A stretch of DNA of 64,000 bases from Streptomyces sp. A1136 (lineage in GTDB: Bacteria; Actinomycetota; Actinomycetes; Streptomycetales; Streptomycetaceae): positions 1 to 64,000 of the forward strand of contig NZ_SSBJ01000021.1 in assembly GCF_004795055.1 (NCBI RefSeq), given 5' to 3'. The notes beneath the pieces are model-generated. The model ran no database searches, was not told where the DNA came from, and was given only the letters and a program-made list of their open reading frames with translations. This document shows positions 34,501-40,721 of the stretch, in pieces (position 1 is the stretch's first letter; the number at the start of each line of letters is the position of its first letter). Position numbers and translations under genes: made by a program.

Positions 34501-34632
34501 CGGCTGGAGCGGCCCCGGGGAGCCCTGGAGGCCTACCGGGCGGCGCTGGAGCTGTGGCTGCGGGCCGGCGCCGCGGAAGCCCGTGTGTCCAGGGTGGCCG
34601 AGCGGATTCGCGCACTGGAGGCGGGTCCGTGA
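31498..34632 (+). CDS. SAV_2336-type vWA and repeat protein, third component of the VMAP system
   Basis: 1044 aa from the GTG at 31498 (a GTG at 31507 is possible). The N-terminus DPVRDLVALLRGAGLDPSAEELADALWLA is the SAV_2336 N-terminal domain, followed by a Pro/Gly/Glu-rich linker. A vWA domain begins near residue 175, where VMDASPSM carries the MIDAS DxSxS at 184-188 and MVVSDCAG the distal Asp. A winged or helical region (about 340-525) and then about 480 residues of helical, TPR-like repeats rich in Ala/Arg/Glu complete the chain. It overlaps MoxR by four bases. The vWA domain should dock on the MoxR ring; the repeats probably sense ligand or partner. Confidence 0.88.
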   Translation: MTPVPPADPVRDLVALLRGAGLDPSAEELADALWLAGRTGAPAGAPGAADDPVRGPGPGPGPGRQEGTEREAPHAEEPVREEPEPEDPVRLYATRTGGAADSDADLPAGGGVPVRVPGAAALPRILEIQRALRALQRHRPPGPPTRTVLDEDATAEASARALGLVIPVFRPESRREATVRLVMDASPSMAVWHELFEELRSVCERLGAFRDVQVSYLHRLADGSAAVGRGPRPAAGLRSGDQVRDPTGRALTMVVSDCAGPVWREGRAQRLLYRWAECTPCVVVQPLPQRLWNRSRLPTERGVLSRTEVGPRKLDFRPDRPPRSGRPTGGLTVPVLPPNAGALGAWARLVAGLGTGPVPAEVGRVLARHPAGPQPTPPAARPPRELVRRFRSSAAPDAVQLALYLAAAPLTLPVMRLVQRTMLPDSEPSDLAEVLLSGLLRRAPDAGWYEFVPGVQDVLLGPLGRDEAALVLKHCSAYVRAHFGRGVRNFPALAVSQLTGAPLEPDAERVPAGRLPQAFAQVSAKVVRRYLPGPPPDGPQTEPPPAAPAREWAVRTARARIAEGGRSGLYEAVTLLRRAVSAPPGPADPPEEAEVELAEALLRLWALQRDPELLAEAERTVAAPGTPRARAARGRVLYERALAGETPDADLLAAAEREFAAVGAAPGTDRELRLDCVVRRARALVRLGELRGDPAPLREARVALEAAGESEAGVGPALGRVLLALLPHTADPAERTALAELAVGRLEVDPEAGPEDRARARVERATALRYLPARLEEAAGQATRALREAEETAGEPRLRLAALVCLARTHRARYARDGDPAALDDAAAAYERARRLLSRDGDAYGELLPEWGDVLLERASAADADGRRYASTAVRVLRESRAAVPQSDPRAARRLLRLAAGLRLRHSYEGDLVDLREAEHLLELAARQSRSPLEQARAWREHGDVQQEIHAHTRGVDRLDRAADSYRRAWRAALSAGGDDLERVAVELAARVQELRGEVLERLERPRGALEAYRAALELWLRAGAAEARVSRVAERIRALEAGP

Positions 34633-34732
34633 ACGGACGGTGGCACGGCCGCCGCCCGCACCGGTCGTTTCCGGCGGGCGCGGGAGGGGAAAGGGCAGTT
34701 GACCATTCGGGCAAGAGGGGGACGGGCCACAC

Positions 34733-34927
34733 ATGGTGACTCAGGATCAGCAGGTGTCGACCGCCGGGCGGGAGTGTGGCGCGCGGTTGCCGGACCTGTC
34801 CGGACTGGATCTGGCCGAGCTGCGCGGGATCGGGCACCCGGTGCTCGCCGAGGTGATCGAAGGCCTGGTCGAGCGGGTCACGCACCCCGCCGAGATACTC
34901 AACGCCTTCGACTCAGGGGTGGTGTGA
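34733..34927 (+). CDS. fxsA: FxsA-type cyclophane RiPP precursor (FxSxx-COOH-like protein)
   Basis: 64 aa. The leader (1-55) includes LPDLSGLDLAELRGIGHPVLAEVIEGLVERV, the typical helical recognition part, and the core is NAFDSGVV. In this family the enzyme FxsB joins the Phe ring to the beta-carbon of the Ser two residues on, giving a three-residue cyclophane on F-x-S near the carboxyl end. Here three residues (GVV) follow the Ser, one more than the FxSxx-COOH name implies. The ATG at 34733 lies 100 bp after the vWA stop. It precedes fxsB on the same strand. Confidence 0.85.
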   Translation: MVTQDQQVSTAGRECGARLPDLSGLDLAELRGIGHPVLAEVIEGLVERVTHPAEILNAFDSGVV

Positions 34928-34991
34928 GCGGGCGGGGTTGACCACTTTCCGCCGTTAGTCCGGCTCATCCGAAGGGCAGGGATGGACCGTC

Positions 34992-35009
34992 CCCCGGGGT
35001 ACCCCGGGG
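34992..35009. promoter_or_regulatory. Perfect 18-bp palindrome between fxsA and fxsB
   Basis: CCCCGGGGTACCCCGGGG is self-complementary throughout and lies 65 bp past the fxsA stop and 29 bp before the fxsB start. In RNA it folds as a 7-bp GC stem with a GUAC loop. It may lower read-through so that precursor exceeds enzyme, or protect the fxsA message. An operator is the alternative. Confidence 0.5.
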
Positions 35010-35037
35010 AGGCGGCGGGGGAGGGAGGCGCAGTCCG

Positions 35038-36315
35038 ATGACGCAAGCGATCACGAGCGACGCCGTGCTGCCCGCGCACCGGCCGCCACCGGCGGGAGCC
35101 GACCCCGGCGACGCGCACGTGCGCCACGCGCCCTGGCCCTACGCCCGGCTCGACGTGGCCGCCCTGCGCGCCGCCGGGCACCGGCCCTCACCCGTACGGC
35201 AGTTCGTGCTCAAGACCCACAGCCGCTGCAACCTCGCCTGCACCTACTGCTACGTCTACGAGATGGCCGACCAGTCCTGGCGGGACCGTCCCGCCGTGAT
35301 GTCCGCGGCCACCGTCCGCCGCGCCGCCGAGCGGATCGCCGAGCACGCCGCCTCCCACCGGCTGACCCGCGTCGACCTCGTCCTGCACGGCGGCGAGCCG
35401 CTGCTCACCGGCCCCGCCGCGCTCGCCGCGCCCGTCGAGGCGGTACGGGCCGCCGTACCCCCGGGCACCCGGGTCACCGCGACCGTCCAGACCAACGCCA
35501 CCCTGCTCACCCCGGGCCGCCTCGACGCGCTCGCCGCCGCCGGCATCCGGGTCGGCGTCAGCCTCGACGGCGGGCTGCCCGCGCACAACACCCGCCGCGC
35601 CGACCACGCCGGGCGCCCCGGGTTCGGGGCCGCCGCGCGCGGGCTGCGGCTGCTCGCCCGCCACCCGGAGAGCTACGCGGGCGTGCTCTGCGTCGTCGAC
35701 CTCGCGCAGGACCCCGTCGAGGTGTACGAGTCGCTGCTCGACTTCGCGCCGCCGACCATCGGGCTGCTGCTCCCGCTGGCCAACTGGGGCGACCCGCCGC
35801 CCGGCCACGGCCCGCGGGCGACCCCGTACGCCGACTGGCTGCTCGCCGTATTCGAACGCTGGTGGCACGACGGGGAACGCCGCACCCGAGTGCGGATGTT
35901 CGAGGAGATCATCGCCCTGCTGCTCGGGCTGCCCACCGCCACCGAGACCCTGGGCCTCGCCCCCGCCACCACGGCCGTCATCGAGACGGACGGCGCCATC
36001 GAACAGGCCGACTCGCTGAAATCCGCCTACGAGGGCGCCGCCGCGACCGGGCTCCACGTCGACACCGACGACTTCGACCGGCTCCTGGACCACCCCGGCT
36101 TCGCCGCCCGCCAGCTCGGCCGGGACGCCCTGGCCGCCGGCTGCCGCGCCTGCGAACTCGTCGACGTGTGCGGCGGCGGCCACTACCCCCACCGCTACCG
36201 GGCCGGCGAGGGCTTCCGCGGGCCGTCCGTGTACTGCGCCGACCTCCAGGTCCTCATCCGGCACATCGCCCGGGCCCTGCACGCGGCCGCCGTCACCGGG
36301 CGGGCCGCCTCATGA
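35038..36315 (+). CDS. fxsB: Radical SAM/SPASM-like cyclophane synthase FxsB
   Basis: 425 aa. The SAM cluster motif is CNLACTYC (Cys64, Cys68, Cys71), with HGGEPLL, the SAM-contact region, following. The C-terminus has four Cys (369, 372, 378 and 400; CRACELVDVC and VYC), expected to hold an auxiliary cluster. FxsB enzymes install the Phe-Ser carbon-carbon crosslink in FxsA. GGAGGCGC-type sequence precedes the ATG at 35038. Its stop overlaps the HEXXH gene as ATGA, so the two are coupled. Confidence 0.92.
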   Translation: MTQAITSDAVLPAHRPPPAGADPGDAHVRHAPWPYARLDVAALRAAGHRPSPVRQFVLKTHSRCNLACTYCYVYEMADQSWRDRPAVMSAATVRRAAERIAEHAASHRLTRVDLVLHGGEPLLTGPAALAAPVEAVRAAVPPGTRVTATVQTNATLLTPGRLDALAAAGIRVGVSLDGGLPAHNTRRADHAGRPGFGAAARGLRLLARHPESYAGVLCVVDLAQDPVEVYESLLDFAPPTIGLLLPLANWGDPPPGHGPRATPYADWLLAVFERWWHDGERRTRVRMFEEIIALLLGLPTATETLGLAPATTAVIETDGAIEQADSLKSAYEGAAATGLHVDTDDFDRLLDHPGFAARQLGRDALAAGCRACELVDVCGGGHYPHRYRAGEGFRGPSVYCADLQVLIRHIARALHAAAVTGRAAS

Positions 36316-37565
36316 GCGAAGCCCCGGCCGTCTTCGCCCCGTTCACCGTAGGCCTGTCCACCCTGCGGGCCCTCGCCTCCACCGAACCCTCCCCGGAGGG
36401 GACCCGGCTCGTACGCGACGTGCGCCGCTCCAAGCGGCTGCTCCTGCTGCGGGCCGTCCTCGACCGGGCCACCGGGGCCGACGCCGCCGAGCACTGGGCG
36501 CTGCTGGAGGAAGCCGAACGGCACGACCCCGGCGCGGTGCGGGACGTACTGCACTACCCGGCCACCGGCGTGTGGGCCGAGGAGACCCTGCGCCGACTGC
36601 ACGCGCCCGACGGGCCCCCCGCCGACCTCGGGCACCTCGGGGCGCTCGCGGCCGCCGCCGCGCTGCGCGCCGGGATCACCTTCAAGGTCACCCTGCGCCC
36701 CGTGGGCGGCCGGCTCGTCCTGCCCACCCTCGGGCTGCTGCGGCCCGACCGCCCCGGCCCCTTCGCCGTCACCGAACGGTCCTGGGCCGGCGCCCCCGAC
36801 CCCCTCCCGCTGCACGCCCTGCCCGACGGCCGCACCGCCCTCGACGACCTCGACCCCTACCGGGCCCCGACCCGCGACGAACCCGCCCAGGTGCGCCCCG
36901 CCCGGCGACTCACCCCCAAGGGGCACAAGCGCTGGGACACCCAGTGGTCCGGCGCCCTCACCCTGTTGCGGCGCTACGACTCCACCCGCGCGGACGAGAT
37001 CGGCCGGCTGCTGCGCTCGGTCGTCCCCCTGGCCGGCGGCTCCCGCTCCAGCGGCGCGACCCTGCCCGCGGCCGCCGGATCGGTCCTGGCCCGGGCACAG
37101 GCCCCGCCCGCCCTGGCCGCCACCTTGGTCCACGAGGTCCAGCACGGGAAGCTCACCGCCCTCACCGACGTCCTGACCCTGCACACCGCCGACCGCACGC
37201 CCCGCCACTGGGCCCCCTGGCGCGGCGACCCCCGGCCCCTCGACGGGCTGATCCACGGCGCGTACGCCCACCTGGCCCTCGCCGGCTACTGGCAGCGGGC
37301 CGCCCTCTACGGGGCACGCGGCGCGTGGGCCCGGCACGCCCGCCTGCGCGCCCAGGTCGCGGCCGTCCTGCCCGCCATCCGCGCCCATCCGCGACTGACC
37401 TCCACCGGGGTCGAGTTCACCGACGCGATGGCCGCCGCCGAGCGGGCCATGGACGAACTCCCGCCCCCCGGGGACCAGCACGCCACCGCCCGCCGGACCC
37501 TGGAACGCGAACGCCGCGCCTGGTGCGAGAAGCACCCCGAACTCGCCGATTTCGCGGGGTGCTGA
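36312..37565 (+). CDS. HEXXH-motif protein of the FxsA system
   Basis: 417 aa, soluble. It has a single HEVQH at residues 274-278 in ATLVHEVQHGKLTAL, preceded by a helical N-terminal half. The downstream Glu needed to complete a gluzincin-type zinc site is not obvious by eye, although EFTDAMAAAERAMDEL contains candidates. Proteins with this motif accompany FxSxx-COOH cassettes and are often assumed to be peptidases, but in several relatives the HExxH protein is thought to hydroxylate or otherwise modify the core rather than to cleave it. Starts inside the fxsB stop codon. Function not proven. Confidence 0.85.
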   Translation: MSEAPAVFAPFTVGLSTLRALASTEPSPEGTRLVRDVRRSKRLLLLRAVLDRATGADAAEHWALLEEAERHDPGAVRDVLHYPATGVWAEETLRRLHAPDGPPADLGHLGALAAAAALRAGITFKVTLRPVGGRLVLPTLGLLRPDRPGPFAVTERSWAGAPDPLPLHALPDGRTALDDLDPYRAPTRDEPAQVRPARRLTPKGHKRWDTQWSGALTLLRRYDSTRADEIGRLLRSVVPLAGGSRSSGATLPAAAGSVLARAQAPPALAATLVHEVQHGKLTALTDVLTLHTADRTPRHWAPWRGDPRPLDGLIHGAYAHLALAGYWQRAALYGARGAWARHARLRAQVAAVLPAIRAHPRLTSTGVEFTDAMAAAERAMDELPPPGDQHATARRTLERERRAWCEKHPELADFAGC

Positions 37566-37573
37566 GGGGCCCT

Positions 37574-37586
37574 GACGGACCGTCCG
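37574..37586. promoter_or_regulatory. Short inverted repeat before the TIR/NB-ARC gene
   Basis: acggaccgtccgt has 5-bp arms (ACGGA/TCCGT) with a 3-bp centre, in the 73-bp gap before the last gene of the island. It could mark a separate promoter for that gene. Weak evidence. Confidence 0.3.
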
Positions 37587-37638
37587 TTGCGGTACCTTTT
37601 CAACCCCGTCCACCGCCCGGTTTCAGGGAGACGGCCGC

Positions 37639-40600
37639 ATGACCACCGTTATTCGGCAGGATCGCGACGGAGCGGCGCAGCCGCCGCAGCGCTTCGTCAT
37701 CAGCTTCGCGGGCTTCAACCGGCCCTGGGCCGTGTGGATCGCCCACCGCCTGGAGGAGCACGGCCACCGCGTCGCGCTCCAGCGCTGGGACCCGCAGACC
37801 AGCCCGGGGATCACCGAGGCCCTCGACGACCTGGCCCGGGCCGGAGGCAAGGTCCTCCTCATCCTCAGCGAGCGGTACTTCTCCGCGGGCACCCACACCG
37901 AGGAGTCGTGGAACGCGGCCCTGCGCACGGTCACCGAACACCACCCCGACCTGTTCGCCGCCGTCTGCCTCACCGACGCCCCGCTGCCGAGCGCCGTGGC
38001 CGCCCTGGAGAAGACCGACCTGTGGGGCCTGGACGCCTACGAGGCCGAGTACCGGGTGCTGCGCCGGCTGGAGCTGCCCACCGACCGGATCGGCATCGAG
38101 AGCGGACGCCGGGGCCCCCGCTTCCCCAACGACCCGCCCGAGATCTGGGGCCGGGTACCGCGCCGCAACCCGCGCTTCACCGGCCGCAACGACGTCATCG
38201 GGCGGCTGCGCTCGGCCCTCACCGAGGCACCGCCCGGCGCCTCCACCGTCACCCTGCTCGGCCTGTCCGGCGTGGGCAAGACGCAGGTCGCCACCGAGTA
38301 CGCGTACCGCTTCGCCTCCGAGTACGACGTGGTGTGGTGGGTCCCGGCGGAGGACCGGCCCACCCTGCGCGAGCGGCTCGCGGACCTGGCGCCCGCACTC
38401 GGGCTGCCCCCCGGCGCGGGCAGCTACGGCGAGCAGATCCGCGCCGTGCTGGAAGCGCTGCGGCGCGGCAACCCGTTCTACCGGTGGCTGCTCGTCTTCG
38501 ACGGCTGCGACAACCCCGACGACCTCACCGACCTGCTGCCCTCCGGCGCGGGGGACGTGATCATCACCTCCCGCAACCGTGAATGGGCCGCCCGCCACAC
38601 CAGCCTCGTCGAAGTCCCCCTGTACGCGCGCCCCGAGTCCGTCACCTTCATCCGCCGCCGCGCCGGGCGGCTCACCGGAGCCGAGGCCGACCAGCTCGCC
38701 GAGGCCCTGGAGGACTACCCCCTCGCCCTCGACCAGACGGCCGGCTGGCTCGCCGACTCGCCCATCGGCGTCGGCGAGTACCTGAACCTGCTGCAACGCA
38801 GGCTCGACTCGCACGAGGCCGTCACCCTCTCCGACGACTACCCGCTGCCCTTCCCCACCGCGCTGGCCATACTCCTGAACAACGTACGCGAGAACTACCC
38901 CGACGCCCTCGCGCTGCTGCGGCTGTTCGTCTTCTTCGCCCCCGGCCGGGTGCCGCTGCGGCTGCTGAACGAGTTCCCCGCGGACGACGTGCCCGAACAG
39001 CTCGCCGGACTGATCAACGACCAGATCCGGTGGAACGCCGCCCTGAACAAACTCGTCCAGTTCTCCGTCGTACGGCTGGAGTACTCGGACCTGGCCGTCG
39101 AGGAGGGCGGCGGCCTGGAGACCGTCCAACTCCACCGGATGGTCCACAACATCGTCCGCGGCGACCTGGGCGACGAGGAGTCCGAGCAACTGTCGCGCGT
39201 CGTGCGCCAGGTCCTCGCCGCGGCCGACCCCGGCCGGCCCTCCGACTCCCGGCTCTGGCCCCGCTACGCCGAACTCATCCCGCACCTGGAACCCGCCGGG
39301 GTCCTGCGCAGCTCCAACCCGCGCATCCAGAACTTCCTGCTGAACTGCCTGCGCTACCTGCTGCGCGCCGGGGAGTACCGCACCTGCCTGCGGCTGGCCG
39401 AGGAGACCGACGGCATCTGGCGGTCCGTGCTCGGCGAGGACCACGACCAGGTCCGCGAGCTCAGTTACCACTACAGCGGCGCCCTGCGCATGCTCGGCCA
39501 CTTCCGCCAGGCCGAGGCCCTCGCCAAGGCGCGGGCGGACCGGTTGGTGACCGAACGCGGCCCCCGCGACCTCGAATCCCTGCGCGCCACCAGCTCCTAC
39601 GCCGGGGTGCTGCTCAGCACCGCCAAGTTCGAGGAGGCCCGCGAACTGCTCGAACACGCCTTCACGAGCTACCGCGAGCTGCTCGGCGAGGACGACGCGA
39701 CCACCCTCGCCGCCCAGAACAACGTCGCCGTCGCCCTACGCCTCCTCGGCCGCTACCAGGAGGCCTACGACACCGACCTCGACACCCTGCGGCGCCGCGA
39801 ACGGGTCCTGCGGGTGCGGCACATCGCCACCCTCTCGTCCGGGATCGGCTGCGCCATGGGCCTGCGCCTGATGGGCCGCTACCGGGAGGCGCTGGCCCGC
39901 CAGGAGCAAGGCCTCAAGATCAACGCCCAGGTGCTGGGCACCAACCACCCGCAGACCCTGCGCGCCGAACACAACCTCGGCCTGTGCCTGCGCCGCTCCG
40001 GGGACATCCCCGGCGCCGGGGCCCGGCTGCGCAGCGTGCTGGAGCGCTCGACCCGGGTGTTCGGCGCGGAGTTCCCGTGGACGCTGATGGTCGCCTCCGA
40101 CTACGCGACCTACCTGCGGGAGTACGGCGACGTGGACGAGGCCCGCCGGATCTCGGAGGACGTCGTACGGGGCTACCAGTCGCAATTGGGCCTGGCCCAC
40201 CCGTACAGCATCGGCACGGTCGGCAACCTCGGGCTGGTGCTGCGGGCCCAGGGCGAGCGGGCGGAGGCGCTGAATCTGGCGGAACAGGCGCTGGTCGGGA
40301 TGCGGGGCGCGCTGGGGGACCGGCACCCGTGGACGCTGGGCTGCGCGCTGAACGCCGCCGGACACCGGAACATCACCGGGCGGCCGGAGGACGCGGTGGA
40401 CCTGAGCCGGGAGACGCTGCGGGGGGCGGAGCAGGTGCTGGGGTCGGACCACCCGATGACGTTGAGCGCGCAGATCGCGCTGGCGGCGGACCTGAGGGCG
40501 GTACGGGAGGACGCGGAGGCCGCGAAGCACGAGGACGCGGGCCTCAAGGCGCTGACACGCACCCTGGGCGCCCAGCACGTCCACACGGTCTCGGCCCGCC

Positions 40601-40641
40601 AACAGGCACGCCCGTACTGGGACTTCGAGCCCCAGCCGTAG
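37639..40641 (+). CDS. fxsT: TIR/NB-ARC/TPR protein of the FxsA system (FxsT-like)
   Basis: 1000 aa. A TIR domain (about 17-145; FVISFAGFNRPWAVWIAHRLEE, ILSERYFSA) is followed by an NB-ARC NTPase with P-loop GLSGVGKTQ (208-216), LLVFDGCDNPDDL as Walker B, and a TSRNREW sensor. From about residue 520 to 990, TPR repeats follow with spacing of about 42 residues (LRAEHNLGLCLRRSGDIPGA and similar). The layout is that of STAND-class signalling proteins. The Glu usual for TIR NADases is not in its normal place (EESW at 88-91), so activity is uncertain. It ends the seven-gene same-strand island. Confidence 0.9.
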   Translation: MTTVIRQDRDGAAQPPQRFVISFAGFNRPWAVWIAHRLEEHGHRVALQRWDPQTSPGITEALDDLARAGGKVLLILSERYFSAGTHTEESWNAALRTVTEHHPDLFAAVCLTDAPLPSAVAALEKTDLWGLDAYEAEYRVLRRLELPTDRIGIESGRRGPRFPNDPPEIWGRVPRRNPRFTGRNDVIGRLRSALTEAPPGASTVTLLGLSGVGKTQVATEYAYRFASEYDVVWWVPAEDRPTLRERLADLAPALGLPPGAGSYGEQIRAVLEALRRGNPFYRWLLVFDGCDNPDDLTDLLPSGAGDVIITSRNREWAARHTSLVEVPLYARPESVTFIRRRAGRLTGAEADQLAEALEDYPLALDQTAGWLADSPIGVGEYLNLLQRRLDSHEAVTLSDDYPLPFPTALAILLNNVRENYPDALALLRLFVFFAPGRVPLRLLNEFPADDVPEQLAGLINDQIRWNAALNKLVQFSVVRLEYSDLAVEEGGGLETVQLHRMVHNIVRGDLGDEESEQLSRVVRQVLAAADPGRPSDSRLWPRYAELIPHLEPAGVLRSSNPRIQNFLLNCLRYLLRAGEYRTCLRLAEETDGIWRSVLGEDHDQVRELSYHYSGALRMLGHFRQAEALAKARADRLVTERGPRDLESLRATSSYAGVLLSTAKFEEARELLEHAFTSYRELLGEDDATTLAAQNNVAVALRLLGRYQEAYDTDLDTLRRRERVLRVRHIATLSSGIGCAMGLRLMGRYREALARQEQGLKINAQVLGTNHPQTLRAEHNLGLCLRRSGDIPGAGARLRSVLERSTRVFGAEFPWTLMVASDYATYLREYGDVDEARRISEDVVRGYQSQLGLAHPYSIGTVGNLGLVLRAQGERAEALNLAEQALVGMRGALGDRHPWTLGCALNAAGHRNITGRPEDAVDLSRETLRGAEQVLGSDHPMTLSAQIALAADLRAVREDAEAAKHEDAGLKALTRTLGAQHVHTVSARQQARPYWDFEPQP

Positions 40642-40663
40642 TCCCGGCGGAGCCGGACAGGCC

Positions 40664-40698
40664 GGAAGGCCCGGCCCCCACCGGGGGCCGGGCCTTCC
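40664..40698. terminator. Bidirectional terminator between fxsT and kgd
   Basis: A perfect 16-bp GC stem (40664-40679 with 40683-40698) and a 3-nt loop, between convergent genes. Confidence 0.9.
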
Positions 40699-40721
40699 CA
40701 CTTCACCGCGGGTCGCGGAGG

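Noticed and set aside
31596..34739. Long open frame overlapping the vWA gene in a different frame
   Set aside because: Translation is almost all Arg/Gly/Ala/Pro with no domain; the vWA frame has MIDAS, SAV_2336 and repeat features.
28342..40641. The island as a recently acquired mobile element
   Set aside because: No integrase, transposase, tRNA or direct-repeat borders, and base composition is like the flanks; the call would need genome comparison.
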